Source: Chitinophagaceae bacterium (GTDB lineage: Bacteria > Bacteroidota > Bacteroidia > Chitinophagales > Chitinophagaceae). From it: a stretch of 64,000 nt of DNA. Below, one piece after another: positions 55,716-64,000 of the stretch. The first letter of the stretch is position 1. Each line of letters starts with the position of its first letter. The notes under the pieces were generated by a model. It was given only the letters and a program-made list of their open reading frames with translations. It had not been told where the DNA came from and searched no databases. The stretch lies in NCBI GenBank assembly GCA_003168265.1, contig PMSV01000024.1:186001-250000 (forward strand). Reading direction: 5' to 3'. A program made the position numbers and the translations under genes.

Positions 55716-57029
55716 ATGAAAAGGCAAGCATGGATTATTTACTTATTACTAGTTAGCGGACTTGCAGGAAGGGCTCAAAACAAAACGCTGAGCCTGCAAG
55801 AAGCCGTTCAGCTTGGAGTCAAGAACAGCAAACAACTCAAACTGGCACAAAGCAAGATCGATCAGTCAATCTCACAACTGGCTCAGGCAAAAGATGCAGC
55901 CCTGCCAACGGCCAAAGTAAGCGGAGGATACAGTCATGCCCTCCTGTTTACCCGTAAGATAGGCATCCCCGGAGATACGGCGAGGTTCACCCTGCCATTT
56001 GACAATCCCCTGTACCAGGCGACGCTGAGCTTCAACGAACCTATTTTTGCGGGCAATCAGTTCAAATATGCCCAGAAATCCGCTGACCTGCTCATAAAGG
56101 CAAGTAAGCTGGACGCCGATAAGGACAAGGATGATGTGGTAGCGGTTATCATCAATGCCTACCTGAATTATTACAAGATCAAACAAAATCAGCTCGTCGT
56201 CAAACAGAACCTGGATGATATCCAGGGCAAACTGGATGAGATCACTAAATATGAGAGCCAGGGTCTCGCAACCCGCAATGACGTATTGCGTTACCAATTA
56301 CAGAAATCAAATACGGAGTTGACCATCCTCGAATTGGAAAATAACCGGGAGATCGCCAACTATAACATGAACATCCTTCTGGGACTTTCCGATTCGCTTG
56401 TTCTGGACGTAGAGGAGGTGAGCTACAAACTGAGTGTGGATAGCAGCTATGACCAATACCTGCAAATCGCCATGAAGGACCGTAAAGAATTCTCATCCCT
56501 TAATTACCACTCCCAGATTGCAGATATCAATATCAAAAAGATACACGATCAGCAATACCCTACAGTTGGTGTGGGAGGAGCGTTCTATTATTTCAATCTT
56601 ACCAAGGAACTGATCCCTTCCAGCGGAGCCTTTCTGGCCCCCCTGGTAATCGGAGTGAATGCAAGTTGGGATATCGGGACCCTGTATAAAACAAAAAATA
56701 AGATCAGCGAAGCCAGGATCGAAAGGCAGCAGGTGGATATCAACAGGGAGGCTACGGTAGACAATGTGAAGTCAGATGTCCATAATAACTATTTGCAGTT
56801 TCATTTGGCCCTGGAGCGCATCAAAGTGCTGCAAGACGATATCGGGCAGGCTACGGAAAACGAAAGGGTGATGGAATCAAAGTTCCATAATAACCTGGCA
56901 ACCACAACCGACAGGATCGACGCACAGACCCTATTATATCAGTCGAGGGTAAACCTGGAGCTTGCAAAAAGCGATGCCACTATCGCCTATTATAACTTGC
57001 TCAATTCCATCGGACATATACAACCTTAA
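55716..57029 (+). CDS. TolC-family outer-membrane efflux protein
   Basis: The 437-residue protein has a signal peptide (LLLVSGLAGRAQ) and two outer-membrane efflux repeats, the first opening LSLQEAVQLGVKNSKQLKLA and the second from about residue 240, each with long coiled helices. It would form the trimeric duct that carries substrates through the periplasm and outer membrane. It is the first structural gene of a tripartite pump with the EmrA-like and EmrB-like genes that follow. Confidence 0.92.
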   Translation: MKRQAWIIYLLLVSGLAGRAQNKTLSLQEAVQLGVKNSKQLKLAQSKIDQSISQLAQAKDAALPTAKVSGGYSHALLFTRKIGIPGDTARFTLPFDNPLYQATLSFNEPIFAGNQFKYAQKSADLLIKASKLDADKDKDDVVAVIINAYLNYYKIKQNQLVVKQNLDDIQGKLDEITKYESQGLATRNDVLRYQLQKSNTELTILELENNREIANYNMNILLGLSDSLVLDVEEVSYKLSVDSSYDQYLQIAMKDRKEFSSLNYHSQIADINIKKIHDQQYPTVGVGGAFYYFNLTKELIPSSGAFLAPLVIGVNASWDIGTLYKTKNKISEARIERQQVDINREATVDNVKSDVHNNYLQFHLALERIKVLQDDIGQATENERVMESKFHNNLATTTDRIDAQTLLYQSRVNLELAKSDATIAYYNLLNSIGHIQP

Positions 57030-57070
57030 AATATACAACCTCTTTTTTAATAGAATTAAAGAATCATTTT

Positions 57071-58114
57071 ATGAACGAGACAAAACCGAAAAAAGGAAGA
57101 AAGATCATATTCCCGATCATCCTGGGCCTGGTACTGGTTGGCGCCCTGATCTTCACTGCAAAAGAGTATATCTATTACCAGAATCATGCAGTCACGGACG
57201 ATGCACAGGTAGATGCGGATATCAGCCCTGTGGTAGCCCGTGTGAACGGATACGTGAAGGAGATACGCTTTCAGGATAATCAGTATGTAAAAGAAGGGGA
57301 TACCCTGGCCATCCTCGATGACAGGGATTATAAGATCAAATTGCAGCAGACGGAAGCGGCGCTTTATTCTGCAAAACAAACGGTCAATGTGTCCCAATCC
57401 AATGTGACCGAAGCAAAAACAGGCATTACTACGGCTGAAGCCAATGTGGAAGCGGCCAAAGTGCAGGTATGGAAGACAACTCAGGATTTTGAAAGGTACC
57501 AGAACCTGTACAATGACCAGGCTATCACCAAGGCTCAGTTCGATGATGCCAAGGCGGCTAAAGATGCGGCAGAGGCACAACTTGTCGTAGCCCAGTCCCA
57601 GGTTCCTGTGCAGACCAAAAAGGTCAGCTCCGATCAGACACAGGTAGGGGCCACTGCCTCCAATATCGCCAGCCGCCTGGCGGATATCGATTATGCAAAA
57701 TTGCAGATATCCTACACCGTAATTGTGGCTCCGAGCAGCGGTATCGTTTCAAAGAGAAGCATTCAATTAGGCCAGCTCGTTCAGGCGGGACAGGTCCTTT
57801 TCTCGGTGGTCCATTCCAATGACATATACATTACGGCCAATTTCAAGGAAACCCAGGTCGGGGATCTTCGCCTCAATGATAGGGTAGACGTGGAAGTGGA
57901 TGCTTTTCCTGATTCGGCCATCCACGGTATCGTTCAGTCTTTTTCCGGAGCAACGGGCGCAAAATTTTCGCTCCTTCCTCCGGACAATGCTACCGGCAAT
58001 TTTGTGAAAGTCGTACAACGCATTCCCGTGAAGATCATATTGCAGGCGGATTCTGCATTATTGCAAAGTCTTCGTCCGGGAATGAGCGTCAAAGTGGTGG
58101 TGCACACGAAATAG
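57071..58114 (+). CDS. EmrA/HlyD-family membrane-fusion protein
   Basis: A 347-residue adaptor with one N-terminal membrane helix (IIFPIILGLVLVGALIF) and a periplasmic part: a lipoyl-like barrel half (VTDDAQVDADISPVVARVNG), a coiled-coil hairpin (about 90-200, rich in Ala, Lys and Gln), the second lipoyl half (SYTVIVAPSSGIVSKRSIQL) and a beta domain. It links the MFS pump with the TolC channel. It starts 41 bases after the tolC-like gene and 34 bases before the MFS gene. Confidence 0.93.
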   Translation: MNETKPKKGRKIIFPIILGLVLVGALIFTAKEYIYYQNHAVTDDAQVDADISPVVARVNGYVKEIRFQDNQYVKEGDTLAILDDRDYKIKLQQTEAALYSAKQTVNVSQSNVTEAKTGITTAEANVEAAKVQVWKTTQDFERYQNLYNDQAITKAQFDDAKAAKDAAEAQLVVAQSQVPVQTKKVSSDQTQVGATASNIASRLADIDYAKLQISYTVIVAPSSGIVSKRSIQLGQLVQAGQVLFSVVHSNDIYITANFKETQVGDLRLNDRVDVEVDAFPDSAIHGIVQSFSGATGAKFSLLPPDNATGNFVKVVQRIPVKIILQADSALLQSLRPGMSVKVVVHTK

Positions 58115-58148
58115 CTTATAACAGGTTAATCAAATCAAAATATTTATT

Positions 58149-59696
58149 ATGGCGGAACATGGTTTAAGGAAATGGATTATCACGATTACAGTGATAACCG
58201 CCGCATTGCTCGAATTGATTGATACCACGATCGTGAATGTAGCTCTTCCCAATATCATGGGTAACCTGGGAGCCACATTGGAAGATTCCGGTTGGATCGT
58301 GACCGGATATGCGGTGGCCAATGTGATCATACTTCCCATGTCAGGTTGGCTGGGCGACCGTTTCGGAAGAAAAAATTATTTTATAACTTCCATTCTAATC
58401 TTCACTCTGGCTTCATTTCTATGCGGCAACGCTCATAGTCTGAGCGAATTGATCATATTCAGGATACTGCAGGGTTTAGCCGGTGGAGGATTGCTTTCCA
58501 CGGCACAGGCGATCCTCATGGAAGCCTGGCCAAGAGAAGAGATCGGCATGGCCACAGCCCTTTTCGGCCTGGGCGCTGTAGTAGGTCCTACGGTAGGCCC
58601 GACCATCGGAGGTTTTATCACGGACCATTTCAATTGGCCTTATATATTTTATGTGAATATTCCGGTGGGAGCGGTTGCAGCCTTTCTGGTAACCACCTTC
58701 GTGAAGGAATCCCCCAAATATGCGAAGGGCAAACCGGTCGACTGGTGGGGGATTCTTTTTTTAACCATTTTTGTAGGCAGCCTGCAAGTCGTGCTGGAAA
58801 AAGGGGAATCCGAAGACTGGTTTGCCAAGAGGTATATCGCTGTGCTGACTTTTTCGGCAATAGTAGGTGTCATTTTGTTCATCTGGAGGGAACTGAGCAC
58901 CGATCATCCGGTTGTGAATTTTAAAGTGATCCAGAGACGAAGTTTCAGGATCGGCATTTTCACGACATTTACCCTGGGATTTGCACTTTACGGTTCCGTA
59001 TTTATTTTCCCCATATTCTGCCAGAACCTGCTTGGATTTACCGCACAGCAGACTGGTATAATCCTTTTCCCCGGCGGTTTGGCCACGATTTTCATGATGC
59101 CATTTATCGGCGTGATGCTCAAACGGGGAGTGCCTGCGCAATTCATGGCTTCAGGCGGTTTTGCCCTTTTCTTCATTTTTACCTGGATGCTTTCCAATGC
59201 GACCCTCTCTTCAGGGACAAGCGACTTTTTCTGGCCCCTGATCATCCGCGGGGTGGGCATGAGCCTGCTCTTCGTACCGCTCACCACCCTTGCTCTTCAG
59301 GACCTGAAAGGGCCCGATATCGGACAGGGCACGGGGCTGAATAACATGATGCGTCAATTGGGTGGTTCTTTCGGAATTGCCATTCTGACAACACTGATCC
59401 ATATCAAATCCGGAGTGGTTCGCAATGCACTGATAGAGAACATCAATATTTATAATCCGAATTACCAGGCGGCTAACCAGGGTTATGTCCAGAACTTCAT
59501 CGCGAAGGGATTTAGCCAGATCAACGCGCAGCAGATGGCCAATCAGGCAATGGAAGGGAATGTCGTCAAACAGACCATGCTGGTCACTTATGACAATATG
59601 TACCTGGTAATCGGCGTGTTCGTTCTTTTTTGTATCCCAATCATCTTTTTTCAAAGGTTCAAGAAGGGGCAGGCTGTAGCAGTGGATGCGCATTAA
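58149..59696 (+). CDS. EmrB/QacA-family MFS drug exporter (14 TM)
   Basis: A 515-residue proton-driven exporter of the DHA2 group. Motifs: D1 near the start (LELIDTTIVNVALPNIMGNL), motif A in GWLGDRFGRKN, motif B in RILQGLAGGGLLS, and the antiporter motif C in GAVVGPTVGPTIGG. About 14 hydrophobic segments are seen. With the adaptor and TolC partner upstream it would export hydrophobic drugs across both membranes. A strong terminator ends the operon. Confidence 0.94.
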   Translation: MAEHGLRKWIITITVITAALLELIDTTIVNVALPNIMGNLGATLEDSGWIVTGYAVANVIILPMSGWLGDRFGRKNYFITSILIFTLASFLCGNAHSLSELIIFRILQGLAGGGLLSTAQAILMEAWPREEIGMATALFGLGAVVGPTVGPTIGGFITDHFNWPYIFYVNIPVGAVAAFLVTTFVKESPKYAKGKPVDWWGILFLTIFVGSLQVVLEKGESEDWFAKRYIAVLTFSAIVGVILFIWRELSTDHPVVNFKVIQRRSFRIGIFTTFTLGFALYGSVFIFPIFCQNLLGFTAQQTGIILFPGGLATIFMMPFIGVMLKRGVPAQFMASGGFALFFIFTWMLSNATLSSGTSDFFWPLIIRGVGMSLLFVPLTTLALQDLKGPDIGQGTGLNNMMRQLGGSFGIAILTTLIHIKSGVVRNALIENINIYNPNYQAANQGYVQNFIAKGFSQINAQQMANQAMEGNVVKQTMLVTYDNMYLVIGVFVLFCIPIIFFQRFKKGQAVAVDAH

Positions 59697-59731
59697 GCCG
59701 GAATCGGATTTTCAAATCAATAATAGAAAGC

Positions 59732-59760
59732 AAAAGCCCCGGATCTGTCCGGGGCTTTTA
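59732..59760 (+). terminator. Intrinsic terminator of the efflux operon
   Basis: A perfect 12-base stem (AAAAGCCCCGGA at 59732-59743 with TCCGGGGCTTTT at 59748-59759) with a TCTG loop. Confidence 0.9.
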
Positions 59761-59884
59761 ATTACTTTGTACTAATCAAACCAACACTTCTGGGGCCATC
59801 AATAGGTACAAATTTTACTAATGTTTCTTAGGATGTTGGATACTGATCTTGGATTTTAAATCGGATCATTTTGTTTGATAACAG

Positions 59885-60045
59885 ATTCGGTTTTTCTCGG
59901 TTTTACAGGATCTTGGTCTCGGTTTTTCCAGGATTCTTGGTTTTGGTTTCTCGGACTTTTGGATTTGGTCTTAGTTTTTTCAGGATTTGGATTTGCTTTT
60001 TCTCGGATTTGGATTCTTTGGTTTTTTGGATTTTGGATTTTTGAA
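59885..60045. repeat. Degenerate tandem array of about 22-23 bases per unit
   Basis: Between the efflux terminator and the SDR gene lies a T/G-rich stretch with almost no A runs or C runs on the plus strand. The unit is roughly TTGG-TCTCGG-TTTTTC-AGGATT. The anchor GGAT (or GGAC) recurs at 59908, 59931, 59953, 59983, 60005 and 60028, that is steps of 23, 22, 30, 22 and 23. Weaker copies reach back to about 59830. The short open frames here on both strands have compositions set by the repeat (for example Lys/Asn/Pro-rich on the minus strand) and are not judged to be genes. The flanks to 60212 show nothing else. Confidence 0.65.
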
Positions 60046-60212
60046 TCTGTCGTATCAATCAATCTGACAACACAAACATACAATGCCTCAAGCTCACATG
60101 CAATAGAATATTTGCTGATTTTGGGGAGTACATTATTTACTTATATTGTAGTAGAATTACTACATGAGTGCAGGTATTATTTCTCTTAAATCCTTCTAAT
60201 CAATTAAAGACT

Positions 60213-61034
60213 ATGCTTTTCCAAAACAAAACAGTGCTGGTCACAGGCGGTAGCCGGGGAATCGGAAAATCAATCGCCACAAGGCTTTCAAGGGAAGGCG
60301 CGCGGGTTGTTATTGCGAGCAAAACAATTGAGCCCAATCCTAAGCTGCCGGGTACCATCTATTCGGCGGCTGAGGAGATTCGTAAGGACGGTGGTGGAGA
60401 AGTACTCCCATTGGTCTGCGATATCCGCTTCGAAGACCAGATTCAGAAAGTGGTTGAACAGACCATTCAGTCATTCGGGGGCATAGATATATTGATCAAC
60501 AATGCAAGCGCAATTCAATTGACATCAACTGAACAGACAGAGCCCAAGCGTTTTGATCTGATGCATGATATCAATATCAGGGGAACCTTCTTTATGAGCA
60601 GGGCCTGCATTCCCCATCTCAAAAAATCCTCCAATGCACATATATTGAATCTCTCCCCACCCCTCCATTTGCAGAAAAAGTGGTTTGCCGATCACCTTGC
60701 ATATACTATCAGTAAATATGGAATGAGCATGATCGTAATGGGGCTTTCAGAAGAGTTGAAAAGTTCCAGGATCGCAGTCAATGCGCTTTGGCCACGCACC
60801 ACGATTGCGACCGCCGCAGTGAAGAATCTTTTGGGCGGTGATTTTCTTATTCAGCGAAGCCGCAAGCCTGAAATCGTGGCGGATGCAGCATTTTACATCC
60901 TTAAAAGGCCGGCCGACCAATGTACGGGTAATTTTTTCATCGACGAGGAAGTGTTAAAGGAAGAAGGTATCCAGGATTTGGATCCTTATGCAGTCAATCC
61001 CGGACAAAAACTGATGACCGACCTTTTTTTATAA
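60213..61034 (+). CDS. Short-chain dehydrogenase, HSDL2-like
   Basis: A 273-residue NAD(P)-dependent oxidoreductase. The cofactor motif is TGGSRGIGKSIATRL, followed by SKTIEPNPKLPGTIYSAAEE, NNASAIQL, the active-site region LNLSPPLH, and Tyr-Lys in AYTISKYGMSMIVMG. The phrases KLPGTIYSAAEEI and VNALWPRTTIATAA are characteristic of the HSDL2/peroxisomal SDR group, here without the SCP2 domain of the animal protein. Lipid or fatty-acid-related substrates are suspected from that family. The ATG at 60213 gives the normal N-terminus; an upstream in-frame start at 60168 is unlikely. Confidence 0.9.
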   Translation: MLFQNKTVLVTGGSRGIGKSIATRLSREGARVVIASKTIEPNPKLPGTIYSAAEEIRKDGGGEVLPLVCDIRFEDQIQKVVEQTIQSFGGIDILINNASAIQLTSTEQTEPKRFDLMHDINIRGTFFMSRACIPHLKKSSNAHILNLSPPLHLQKKWFADHLAYTISKYGMSMIVMGLSEELKSSRIAVNALWPRTTIATAAVKNLLGGDFLIQRSRKPEIVADAAFYILKRPADQCTGNFFIDEEVLKEEGIQDLDPYAVNPGQKLMTDLFL

Positions 61035-61059
61035 AGGCCGTGAAGAGGAGTCAGGAGGT

Positions 61060-61437
61060 CTAGCTTTTTCTTCCAGCGATGATGAGTGCCGCAGCAGCCA
61101 GGCCGGTGTCCTTTACTATGTTGGTCAAAGCTAAACTGACATGACTTTCTTCGCCTCCGGCGTTCAACAGGGCAGGCAGATGAACGGTCAGTACAATTAA
61201 AATCAGAAAAAGAGCCAATAGAAGGCCCGCAAGCTTCACCTGTTTGCCGATCAGAAATGCAATGGCTGCCAATATCAACATAGCCCCTGTGAAATAAACC
61301 CAGAAAATGCTGTAGGGAATAAAGCGGGGAACGCTGTTTTGCAGGCCGGTGCCGTGTAAAAAATGGTTGACTCCGAAAAAGCCAATGACGAGGGCGTAGA
61401 GTATGACGCCAATTCTGGAAATGGTTGAGTCGTTCAT
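61060..61437 (-). CDS. DoxX-like small membrane protein
   Basis: The 125-residue protein has four hydrophobic segments (about residues 8-28, 45-65, 68-88 and 100-122) with a conserved-looking NHFLHG between the first two and HLPALLNAGG between the third and fourth. This resembles the DoxX/DoxD-like family of small membrane proteins. Its role is unknown. It converges on the SDR gene. Confidence 0.75.
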   Translation of the reverse strand: MNDSTISRIGVILYALVIGFFGVNHFLHGTGLQNSVPRFIPYSIFWVYFTGAMLILAAIAFLIGKQVKLAGLLLALFLILIVLTVHLPALLNAGGEESHVSLALTNIVKDTGLAAAALIIAGRKS

Positions 61438-61531
61438 ACAGCAATCGTTTAATTACTCTAAATATAAAAAATTCCAGGCAATTTGAACGCCTTATTTTAA
61501 TCGATGCGGGGGAAAGATCAAACTGTTTTAC

Positions 61532-63058
61532 CTAATCCAGCCCTTTTTCAGGACGCATCTGCGGGAAAAAGAGCACATCCTGAATCGAAGGTTGGTTGGT
61601 GAGCAGCATGCAAAGGCGATCGATACCAATACCGATTCCTGAAGCAGGAGCCATTCCATATTCCAATGCGCGAAGAAAATCATGATCGATAAACATGGCT
61701 TCATCATCGCCTCTTTCCATTAACCTTGCCTGTTGTTCGAATCTTTCCCGCTGATCCAGCGGGTCATTGAGTTCGCTATAGGCATTGGCAATTTCCTTCC
61801 CGTTGATCATCAGTTCAAATCTTTCCACCAGGCCTTCCTTGCTGCGATGTTTTTTGGTGAGCGGACTCATTTCTACAGGATAATCCATTATAAAAGTAGG
61901 CTGGATAAAATTGGGCTCGCATTGACTGCCGAAAATCTCTTCGATGAGTCTGGCCTTTCCCATGGAAGGCTCCGTATGAATATGCAGTTTCTGACAAATT
62001 CCCCGCAGCGCCTCTTCTTGCATCCCGCTCACTTCATATCCTGTATATTCCCGGATGGCATCCAGGATACCGATCCGTTTAAAGGGGGCCTTGAAATCGA
62101 TCTCTTTTTCGCCTACCTGGACACGCGTAGACCCCTGAATGGCAACGGCGACTTTTTCCAGCAATTGTTCTGTGATCTCCATCATCCAGAAATAGTCCTT
62201 ATATGCTGCATACCATTCCAGGATGGTGAATTCCGGGTTATGTGTCCTGTCCATGCCTTCGTTGCGGAAATTCCGGCTGAATTCATAGACCCAATCGAAC
62301 CCTCCGACGATCAGTCTTTTCAGATAGAGTTCATTTGCGATCCGGAGATAGAATGGAACATCCAGGGTATTGTGATGCGTGATGAAAGGCCTGGCGGTCG
62401 CGCCGCCGGGAATGCTCTGAAGGACCGGTGTATCTACCTCCAATGCGCCGCGTTCGTTCAGGAATTCGCGAATGGATTGAATTATCCTGGTACGCAAAAC
62501 AAAGACTTCTTTTACCTGAGGATTTACGATCAGGTCCGCATAGCGTTGCCGGTACCTGAATTCCGGATCCGTCACCGCATCAAAGGTTTCTCCTTCCTTT
62601 TCTTTCACTATTGGAAGGGGCCGAAGGGATTTTGCCAGCAAACTCAGTTCACTGACATGGACGGAAATCTCGCCGGTCCTGGTCGTAAATACATAACCTT
62701 TAATGCCGATGATATCACCGATATCGAGCAGGTGTTTCCAGACCCTGTCGTATAATGTCTTGTCTTCGCCAGGACAGATTTCATCCCTTTTGATGTATAA
62801 TTGAATGCGGCCGGTACTGTCCTGGATAACGGCAAAAGAGGCCTTGCCCATATCCCGGATGCTCATGACCCTTCCTGCAAGGCAGACAGCAGCAAATTCC
62901 TGTTTATTTTCCTGTTCGCGGTAGTTGGACTTGATAAAGACTGCGTTCGTATTGACCGGGTACAAAGCGGCAGGATAGGGATCGATGCCCAGTTTCTGCA
63001 ATTCAGACAATTTTTCCCTTCGAATATTTTCCTGTTCCGATAATTGTGGACTGCTCAT
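61532..63058 (-). CDS. lysS: Lysyl-tRNA synthetase, class II
   Basis: A 508-residue enzyme that charges tRNA-Lys. An N-terminal OB-fold anticodon-binding domain (about 50-150: LAGRVMSIRDMGKASFAVIQ) is followed by the class II catalytic core: motif 1 near VRTRIIQSIREFL-like text (VLRTRIIQSIREFLNERG), motif 2 FRNEGMDRTHNPEFTILEW, and motif 3 GIGIGIDRLCMLLTN. The length is normal. The ATG at 63058 is used; the TTG at 63073 is not needed. Confidence 0.97.
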   Translation of the reverse strand: MSSPQLSEQENIRREKLSELQKLGIDPYPAALYPVNTNAVFIKSNYREQENKQEFAAVCLAGRVMSIRDMGKASFAVIQDSTGRIQLYIKRDEICPGEDKTLYDRVWKHLLDIGDIIGIKGYVFTTRTGEISVHVSELSLLAKSLRPLPIVKEKEGETFDAVTDPEFRYRQRYADLIVNPQVKEVFVLRTRIIQSIREFLNERGALEVDTPVLQSIPGGATARPFITHHNTLDVPFYLRIANELYLKRLIVGGFDWVYEFSRNFRNEGMDRTHNPEFTILEWYAAYKDYFWMMEITEQLLEKVAVAIQGSTRVQVGEKEIDFKAPFKRIGILDAIREYTGYEVSGMQEEALRGICQKLHIHTEPSMGKARLIEEIFGSQCEPNFIQPTFIMDYPVEMSPLTKKHRSKEGLVERFELMINGKEIANAYSELNDPLDQRERFEQQARLMERGDDEAMFIDHDFLRALEYGMAPASGIGIGIDRLCMLLTNQPSIQDVLFFPQMRPEKGLD

Positions 63059-63127
63059 GTTCTTTAGAATCAAAAAGATTTCGGTAAAGATAAAGACTGG
63101 AGATTGGATTTTCCTGTGAATGCAAAT

Positions 63128-64000
63128 TCAGATCCTGAGGAGAGCCTGCCAGGCTTCTGTCAGCTTACCTTCGGAGATCAGTTCTTTGGCATAGAGATGA
63201 ATTTCCTTTTCCATTTCATCGGGATGCAGGCTGAAATATTGAAAAATATTCTTCAGCCTGATATTATCAAAAGAAAGATTCGTATCAGGATCCGGAATTT
63301 GCTGAAAATTGGCAAGCAGGGCCAGGTCGTTCCCTGTTAGAATCCGGCTTTGGCGTATGGACGAAGGCAAGGCATCAAAGCCCACCCCTAGTTTTGTATT
63401 GGGTTTTTCAACTTCAAAAAGGTTGGAAGCATCGACCTGGCAATACCAATTTCCGCCAAGCCTTCCAACTTGCTGTAATTTCCGCTGGTCGATAAGGCCC
63501 TGTTCATTGAGAATAGAATCATCTATATGCATGAGCAGGATCTCAGAGATCACGAGATTGCCTGCCCCAGCTTTTTCGCCGAGAGGCTTAACTTCCAGAA
63601 CCTGGCATTCCATTTTGATCTTGCTCTCCTTAACCATAGGAGGACGGACCAGGGAGGCTGGTTCCTGCGTGAAGCCGGATTTCAGGAATTCGTTGATTTC
63701 TTTTGGATATTCGCAACTGGAAAGGCTGGTCTGGTTTACCATATCATAATCGACGATATGCACCACAGCCTGGGGCACTTCCAGGATATTTTCCAGTGTA
63801 TGTTTGGTGCTGTTATCACGCACTCTCAGGGAGGGGGAGAAGACCAGAATCGGCGGCTGAGCGGAAAACAGATTGAAAAAACTGAATGGGCTTAGATTTA
63901 TCTGGCCGGCCTGGTTCACCGTGCTGACCAATGCGATCGGTCTGGGGGCGATCGCAGATTGCAGGTAATTCTGGCGTTGTGCTATAGTAATTTCCTTTAG
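63128..64000 (-). CDS. Flavin-reductase-like FMN-binding split-barrel protein (right edge cuts the N-terminus)
   Basis: The minus-strand frame is open to the window's right edge; the visible part has 290 codons and starts inside the family's N-terminal block (AIAPRPIALVSTVNQAG), so only some 10-20 residues should be missing. FNLFSAQPPILVFSPS and CEYPKEINEF are further family blocks of the DIM6/NTAB flavin reductase group, which bind FMN and use NAD(P)H. A C-terminal extension of about 80 helical residues (from GNDLALLANFQQIPDPD) follows the barrel. The physiological partner is unknown. Confidence 0.85.
   Translation of the reverse strand, partial: LKEITIAQRQNYLQSAIAPRPIALVSTVNQAGQINLSPFSFFNLFSAQPPILVFSPSLRVRDNSTKHTLENILEVPQAVVHIVDYDMVNQTSLSSCEYPKEINEFLKSGFTQEPASLVRPPMVKESKIKMECQVLEVKPLGEKAGAGNLVISEILLMHIDDSILNEQGLIDQRKLQQVGRLGGNWYCQVDASNLFEVEKPNTKLGVGFDALPSSIRQSRILTGNDLALLANFQQIPDPDTNLSFDNIRLKNIFQYFSLHPDEMEKEIHLYAKELISEGKLTEAWQALLRI

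Noticed and set aside
59885-60045. CRISPR array
   Set aside because: The repeats are degenerate and contiguous, without unique spacers of even length, and no cas genes are nearby.
59856-60189. Two open frames (75 codons minus, 104 codons plus) at the T/G-rich array
   Set aside because: Their composition simply reflects the tandem repeat, they overlap each other, and no start context or homology is seen.
61733-62755. A 340-codon open frame on the plus strand opposite lysS
   Set aside because: It lies entirely antisense to a full-length lysyl-tRNA synthetase, has no recognisable domain, and similar long antisense frames occur opposite the other strongly coding genes here.

Overview
The window is chromosomal DNA of a Bacteroidota bacterium, most likely a free-living Chitinophagaceae-like saprophyte (inference). 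The signs are two SusC/SusD pairs, a type IX secretion C-terminal domain on a secreted amylase, SusE/SusF-like and FG-GAP lipoproteins, an S46 dipeptidyl-peptidase, a methionine synthase split in two, and promoters of the Bacteroidota form (TTTG, about 18-21 bases, TAnnTTTG). No rRNA, tRNA, CRISPR array, insertion sequence or prophage was recognised. Most genes end on one of the three normal stops, including TGA, so the genetic code is standard.

Layout. 0-5.4 kb: the end of an S46 peptidase gene, two tandem collagen-like lipoprotein genes, a stand-alone NUMOD4/HNH endonuclease gene and ligA. 5.5-18.4 kb: a polysaccharide-utilisation locus with a degenerate-Nudix (NrtR/AraR-type) regulator, two GH53 endo-galactanases on the minus strand and, divergent from them, susC-susD-susE-susF-like genes followed by a T9SS-secreted GH13 amylase. 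18.5-22.3 kb: a trehalose module with an AraC regulator divergent from an MFS transporter and a cytoplasmic GH37 trehalase. 22.4-38.4 kb: a second susCD pair followed by three paralogous lipoproteins of about 1110 residues, each with two FG-GAP propellers around an ASPIC/UnbV domain; a membrane-anchored SRPBCC/GyrI-like protein is encoded on the opposite strand between the second and third. 38.5-40.1 kb: a ROK protein without the usual zinc motif and an HD-domain protein.

40.3-46.5 kb is housekeeping: rplM-rpsI-rpsB-tsf, pyrH, a membrane-anchored coiled-coil protein, pdxH, the tiny ribosomal protein bTHX and an HU protein. 46.8-53.5 kb holds a DUF4286-like gene interrupted by an in-frame TGA, exoA, a LOG-family gene, an outer-membrane barrel gene and the two metH pieces. 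53.9-59.7 kb holds an aldo/keto reductase and a TetR-TolC-EmrA-EmrB drug-efflux cluster whose promoter is overlaid by a clear inverted-repeat operator. 59.7-64 kb holds a degenerate tandem repeat, an HSDL2-like SDR, a DoxX-like membrane protein, lysS and a flavin-reductase-like gene cut by the right edge.

The accessory half reads as glycan capture: SusCD pairs import oligosaccharides, surface lipoproteins and secreted GH13/GH53 enzymes bind and cut polymers, and cytoplasmic trehalase plus perhaps the ROK protein feed glucose to glycolysis. The observations most worth a second look are the interrupted DUF4286 gene, the trio of double-propeller lipoproteins, the Nudix-type regulator beside two GH53 genes, and the tandem repeat at 59.9 kb.
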